DNA from: Warburgia ugandensis
Lineage: Eukaryota > Streptophyta > Magnoliopsida > Canellales > Canellaceae
Reading direction: 5' to 3'
Length of the DNA: 64,000 nt
NCBI GenBank assembly: GCA_035236585.1
Contig: CP141127.1
Coordinates: 67,933,495-67,997,494 of the forward strand
Shown: piece by piece, positions 59,082-64,000 of the stretch
How the letters are laid out: each line of letters opens with the position of its first letter
Position numbering within the stretch: the first letter of the stretch is position 1
Notes under the pieces: model-generated
Database searches by the model: none
What the model was told of the DNA's origin: nothing
What the model saw: only the letters and a program-made list of their open reading frames with translations
Position numbers and translations under genes: made by a program

Positions 59082-61021
59082 ACAGTACCCTTGCCGGTGC
59101 TTGTCTTCGTTTTGAAATTTCCAGTAATCCAACTAGCAGATCACCATGATTCATTGGGGATTTTGTAGATAAGGTCATCATGTATCATTCTAAGGGTTGA
59201 GATATGGATATGATGGCTATAACTCCACAGCTAATTGGATTAGGTTTTCCAGGCATATACCTTAATTTGTATGGGGAGGATGCATTCCTGGACGCTCTCG
59301 ATGCAGACATGGCATCGTCTACCTGGGTGCGCCTGGGGACACTCTTCTAGAGTTTTTGAACAAGAGTGGAAAGGAGGAGCAAATGGGGGAGAAGGGAGAG
59401 CAATTTGGGCTGAAACTTAAGGGATTGCAGGGGACCTCGTGAATGATCTAGGAAAAAATTTTGGGAAATTTTATGTTATATTTATAGGGAATTTTGAATT
59501 TTCCATGATTACATGTCATAATTATGTACCCTTTCTTTTTATTATTAAATTGTCATTGGATTCCCGCTACCACCTCCTTCTCCACTAGTAGTTGGTAGTG
59601 GTTTGACTCATGATGGTGGTCTTCTAGACTGTTGTCCAACCTTGTGGGCCCCACATAGTTGTGAAAAGACTAATTTGCCCTTTCAATTCTAAAAATAGAG
59701 AAAAATAGGGTATATTCCTATGAACTCTGAATTCAATGTACTTAGTGTAACTTCGATCAATTTTTCTCGCACATTCCAAATTTTGATGTATTAGGTCTCA
59801 ATTTTGAGTAAAATTTCTATTTTACCCTTTTATTTATAAAAAATGGAGAAAAATAAGGATTTTTCATCCGAACTCAAAATTTGACATACTTAAAGTCATT
59901 TTGATCTATTTTTCAAGTACATTACAAATACCTAAGTTTTAAGTCTTTATTTTATTTTTATTAAAATGTATTTTCCTAGAACTCAAAGTTCCAATTCCAA
60001 TTTTAGAATTTTCATTTTTAATTTTTTATAATTAAAAATATATTCATAAAAATTGGTGTTATTACTGGTCCCTACTGTAAATTGTCCAACTTAGCTTAAA
60101 TTCAAGAGACTTTTAACATAAACTAAAAATGGAAATTAACACATGGAAATAGAAGTAATATAAAAATTATAAACATGCTAAAATTGAAAATTTTCCTAAA
60201 ACACACTTTTGAAATTAACACTTTCCTAAACTAAAGACTTTTTAAATTTATGGCATTCCTAAACTAAGGACTTTCCTAATGAAAACTTTCTAAAAATTAA
60301 AATTAACAACTTTCCTAAATTATCCTTCTTAAGCATGAAATTAACTAATCTAAGGAAACATACATTAAAAAACTACTTTTATAATTCTGTAACTTCTAAA
60401 TAAAGCAATTAAAGTCATGGAATGGAAAAATTAACAACTAACAACCTAAGCAGCAATATGTAAACAACTAAAATAAATCAACTTAACTAACTACTTTTCC
60501 TAACATGAATGAATGCAACAACTTAGATCTTAGTTAATCAATAGCTTATTCAAAACCATGCTTGATTGAATGAACCATGAAACTAATGAATTATGAAGAA
60601 ATAATAAAGTTGATACTCTCATTCAAACTTCAACCCTTAAGGCCATCAAAACCATGCGTTCCACTTTTAGATTGGACGCATGGTTTCTTATGTCTTTTGA
60701 TTGATGAGATTTCAACACAAAGCAACCCTAACTCAATATATCCTCAACATGTAACAAATAAATAAAAAATAATTATGCTCATTCATCAATAAACTAGTAT
60801 CCCATTAAACATCAACAAGTGTTCATATAAGTGATTACATGAAAGATGCGTTCAACTTTTGGAAAGCAAGCACTATGATTTTTCTCAAATTAAATCCAAA
60901 ACCAGATCTCAATAATGATTTCCTCCAAAAGTTTGAGATTTAAGGAAATTCTAATGGAGTAACAAGGAAAATTAAAATGCAACTAAGGAAACAAGATTAG
61001 AATTCAAGGAACTTAAAAGAG

Positions 61022-61157
61022 CCCATAATCACAACAACCCAATTGCAAGAGTGGAGCTCTACCAACTGAGCTGTATCCCCCCGAGCTGAGTAGACCATGA
61101 AGGAGTCAGATGCTTCTTCAATTCTTTTCGTTGGAGTAGTTGGGCCATCCTAGACTT
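61022..61157 (-). other. Nuclear plastid DNA insert (trnI end, spacer, trnA 5' exon)
   Basis: On the minus strand the 136 bp read as the end of plastid trnI-GAU (AAGTCTAGGATGGCCCA), the spacer with the GAAGAAGCATCTGACTCC word, then GCTCGGGGGGATACAGCTC and the trnA-UGC 5' exon, ending in the start of its intron. It replaces about 5 bases of the family-D LTR: the unoccupied site near 35845 reads AAAAGAG AACTC AAAGGC, and here AAAAGAG is followed by the insert and then AAAGGC. No target duplication is seen, which fits filler DNA at a repaired break. A few substitutions relative to remembered plastid sequence suggest some age. Confidence 0.85.
61044..61080 (-). pseudogene. trnA-UGC: trnA-UGC 5' exon fragment (plastid origin)
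   Basis: The minus strand begins GGGGATACAGCTCAGTTGG and continues with GTAGAGCTCC, then CTCTTGCAA with the TGC anticodon. Only the 5' exon and start of the group II intron are present, and one A substitutes the usual T near the 5' end. It cannot make a tRNA. Confidence 0.85.
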
Positions 61158-61828
61158 AAAGGCAATGGAAAGCAAAGGGAAAGCTTAGATTCAATGTCAC
61201 TTCCCTTAACTATCATTTCAAGTGAAAAACAATGCTTGAATCTTATCATTAGTCAATGAAAAACAAAGAAAGTAAAGCAACAACCAACATGAAAGCAAAA
61301 TCAAGGAAGGAGAAGCAAGGATGAGTCAATGATGATCAACACCCTAAGGACCATGCATTGAATAGCATGGAGGAGGGTAACCACCCTAGGAAGAATTAAT
61401 ATCCACCCAAAGGAATTGAAATTTCAAAGCAAAAGAGAGAAACTAAGGAAGTACGAAGAGGATGTCTCCTTCCTATGGAGGAGGTGTCTTTTTCCTTTAT
61501 GTGAGAAGTGTCCCTCTAACTTAGGTTTGTATTGACCTTTATAGTTATTCTGCTATTTTTCCTAGGATGCCCTAATAATGAGGTGTGGAGAGGATGAAAA
61601 CATGCAATCTTAGATGGTTAAGATATAGGTAAGCTAGGGCTTTAAAAGAGGAAAGTGGGTGACAGGGTGGCTGCCTTTAAGAAGAGGAGTAGGTGGGAGA
61701 TGCCACCTTTTTGGGAAGGGGCATCTCCTCCTTCAAAAGATAATTGAAATCATATAAATTAGGAAAGTTGATGGATGAATGAGGTAGGAATGAGATAGAA
61801 AGAAGGAAAGAACGTGAGGGGAAAGTTG

Positions 61829-64000
61829 TGTGAGGACCCGAGTTTTTGTAACACATTTTGTAATACATTTTTCAAAGGCAGGGTCCTTAGTAGTTAAAAA
61901 AATTTGCAAAACAAAGTAGCGAAAATTCTTTTCTTTAAAACTTGTTTTGAAAACCCCAAGTCATCACTTCATACATAACATAAGTAGAATTTTTGTACAA
62001 GATAAAATTCCATGAAGGAATATATTTTTATTAAATTCCAAAATCCATTTAATAGTTCACAGTACAGCCCGATATTAGTACAATACTTGTCTAAATTACA
62101 TAATTCAAATTTCAAACCTCACCATACATTAAGAACTCTCAATATAATATAATGCTCTCAAATAAAAATATATGTCTTCAAGGGATATACCCTAATTGAT
62201 TATTCGTCCAAATCTCCTTAAGTCTTGAGCTCCTAATTATCCTTCTCTATACTTGAGATATTGTACACATTGAAACATTTACGATATCTCAGCAGGCTAT
62301 GCTTGGTAGGGGATTCAAGAAGCATAAACTTTGATAGTATAATCCTAATACCTAATACTTCAAAATCCCATTATTCATACTCATGGAGCAATCTCTTTAC
62401 TTTGTCATATATGTACATCTTTACGCATACAAACAGTATACTGTGTATAAATATATACATATGGTCAAAATTATGAAAAATAGTTAATATCTCAAAACAT
62501 AATCATATCTAACTTATGCTAAGTTGATAAATCTTTCAGACTCTGCTGAAAATACTCCCTCATTTGGGTAGTATCGGTAATCTATGATTACTAGGAATCT
62601 CATTGTGCCATATCATGAGGCATTTCACTATGCCATGCATCATAATGGAAAAATACTCAAAGGACTACTATGCATGTAGTCAAAATCTATACCAGTGCAC
62701 CTGGATAACTGCTTAATAATCCACCTATACCATCCTCTGTGGAAATCACAATATCCATGTCCGTATGGGGAGGACTATGGCTATCACAATGGAGGCCTTC
62801 CCATAACTGCCCCACTGGACTTTTAGCCTCATTTAGGCTTGGTATCCATATAATAACAAGATTCAGAGAGTGGGTGGCCAAACCTTACTAACTCACTTAG
62901 CATAGCATCCTCAGGCCTATGCCTGTTTAAAACAAAACCACAAGCCTCCATGCTTGCAAGTAAAATAGGTTTCATACATATCAAACAATCTGTCTGTTTA
63001 CTTAGGGCTGGAATATCTTCTAGTTCAATATTCACTTAGAGTCTATTCCTCAATTCTAACTTAACCATTTCATATGTGTTTTGGTTGGATCATAAGGGTT
63101 TTAAATGGGTTTAATACAAGTATTTACATTATACTTGTCAACATTTCCAGACATAAGATCATGTATACAACATGTACTTCTCATGTAGATGCATTCATAA
63201 AATCCTCCCACCTTCAAGTAGTGATCCATCTCTTCAGATCTTCCACGATCCTGACTGATGTATAAAATCTATAAATCCATACATACTATCAATATGTATA
63301 CAATCTGAATAATCCTATATTTTTTATCCTATCTATATTCTTTGCCTAATCTTGTCCTTTATTATAAAGGATCTAGATCTTATGTCCTATCATGATCTAT
63401 CTTCCTCAAATAGTGTTTATCCTATTGATCAATAGATCTAATGGCTAGAATGATCTTCTAATCTTTCAAATCTAAGTATTTTCTATTCTAAGTCTTTGTG
63501 TGTTCCTTCCTTTGATCTTGATCTTTCATAGATCCTTTGATCAACAATTTATTCTTGTTGATAAAGATCAAGGGCTTAGATCTTCTAATCATCTAATTCT
63601 TCTTTGATCTAAGTTTAGTTGTTTAATCATCCCTAAGGAGGATGATCTTGGTTCTCTTCCTTGAATCATAATTGATTAAGGGTTCAGATCTTCTATTTGA
63701 TCTAAGATCTTCTATTCTATTTGGTCTAACTTGCAATCAATATATATATATCATCATCATCAAGAAGTATTTATTTCTTTTTATTGTTCTTAATTATTCA
63801 AGATCCAATGGATCTTGTTTGATCATCCTTTTCTTACTTATAATTTTTATTAGGGTTAGATAACTTACTAACATTTTATGCTCTTATTATTATTATTATT
63901 CAACCAATTAATGTTTTACTGGTTGAAGGTAACTTATTTCAGCCTAAGTCTAGACTGCTCCTCTTACTTCCAATTGGCTAAGGCTTACTAGTTGAATAGG
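61829..64000 (-). mobile_element. Family-C LTR (minus), continuing beyond the window
   Basis: It begins TGTGAGGACCCGAG after the family-D sequence GAAAGTTG and is colinear with 37794 onward and 47240 onward. It shares TTTCAAAGGCAGGG near 61873, the hairpin TGAGATATTGT/ACGATATCTCA (62254-62291), the GCCTAAATGAGGC-type hairpin near 62830, and the start of the leader-related block at 63930. No gene is seen; short frames inside are incidental. Whether it is solo or a full element cannot be told. Confidence 0.8.

Larger units (their letters stand above)
47240..60066 (-). mobile_element. Family-C LTR (minus) with GGTCC duplication, interrupted by the chromovirus
   Basis: It starts TGTGGTGACCCAGG at 47240 and ends GGTGTTATTACT at 60066, flanked by GGTCC (47235-47239 and 60067-60071). 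The minus-strand start therefore reads AGTAATAACACC, a one-base change from TGTAATAACACC-type termini. After removing the chromovirus and one copy of its duplication (51367-59086), the LTR is about 5.1 kb, near the 4.55 kb of its relative at 37794. It contains the CTGAG hairpin (47591-47628) and the leader-related block (49410-49870). No genes of its own lie inside, so it is a solo LTR or LTR remnant. Confidence 0.85.
47131..61828 (-). mobile_element. 5' LTR of Athila/Tat-like copy 2 (family D), interrupted
   Basis: The pieces are 47131-47239 and 60067-61828. The LTR begins TGTGTTGTGCATTTTATAGT next to the primer site. At 47239 it reads GCTAATGGTCC and resumes at 60067 with GGTCCCTACTG, reproducing the uninterrupted GCTAATGGTCCCTACT found at 26715. 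It also contains a 136-bp plastid insert (61022-61157), and is cut by a further family-C LTR at 61829. Its outer end lies beyond the window. Confidence 0.75.

Noticed and set aside
61044..61080. A functional tRNA-Ala gene
   Set aside because: Only the 5' exon and start of the intron are present, with substitutions, so it is a plastid-derived fragment.

Overview
This is a window of plant nuclear DNA made almost entirely of transposable elements. It is AT-rich, and I found no intact host gene, no functional RNA gene and no CRISPR array. The evidence for a seed plant is: plant-type Ty3/gypsy LTR retrotransposons (an Athila/Tat-like lineage and a chromodomain-bearing chromovirus), a CACTA (En/Spm) transposon, and a short nuclear insert of plastid DNA (trnI-trnA). 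The species cannot be named from the sequence.

Layout, left to right. 1-14.5 kb: an Athila/Tat-like element on the minus strand (decayed gag/protease, leader, primer-binding-site remnant, 5' LTR). It is interrupted by three solo LTRs at 3118-6067, 7601-10301 and 10509-13335. 14.56-17.16 kb: another solo LTR (minus). 17.2-22.9 kb: anonymous sequence with microsatellites, including a pure (TG)56. 23.0-24.6 kb: a decayed Ty3/gypsy pol (minus). 24.35-29.25 kb: a large direct duplication of a reverse-transcriptase fragment joined to a CACTA end. 26.4-34.8 kb: the CACTA element (minus), with a spliced ORF2 remnant and the C-terminus of its transposase. 34.8 kb to the window end: a second Athila/Tat-like element (minus) that sits inside the CACTA transposase gene and is itself broken by further insertions.

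The right half is a readable nest. The CACTA is interrupted by the Athila/Tat-like element (3' LTR 34821-36620, gag 44033-46003, 5' LTR from 47131). That 5' LTR is interrupted by a family-C LTR (47240-60066, target duplication GGTCC). Family C is interrupted by a nearly complete chromovirus (51367-59081, target duplication ACAGT). The same 5' LTR also carries a 136-bp plastid DNA insert (61022-61157) and another family-C LTR at 61829. A separate solo family-C LTR (37794-42346, TTATG) sits inside an opposite-oriented family-C LTR.

The chromovirus is the only element with all parts recognisable: LTRs, PBS, gag, protease, RT, RNase H, integrase, chromodomain and PPT. It is dead. It has many stop codons explicable by C-to-T or G-to-A changes, frameshifts, a deletion joining RT to RNase H, a mutated integrase catalytic Glu, and a 1.77-kb deletion in the 3' LTR that removes its promoter.

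The most interesting signals are structural and noncoding. Stem-loops sit at matching places in three LTR families (A, B, C) and show paired substitutions, which suggests selected RNA or DNA structures. A block of about 450-500 bp is shared between the Athila/Tat-like leader and the interior of the family-C LTRs, which suggests module exchange between lineages.
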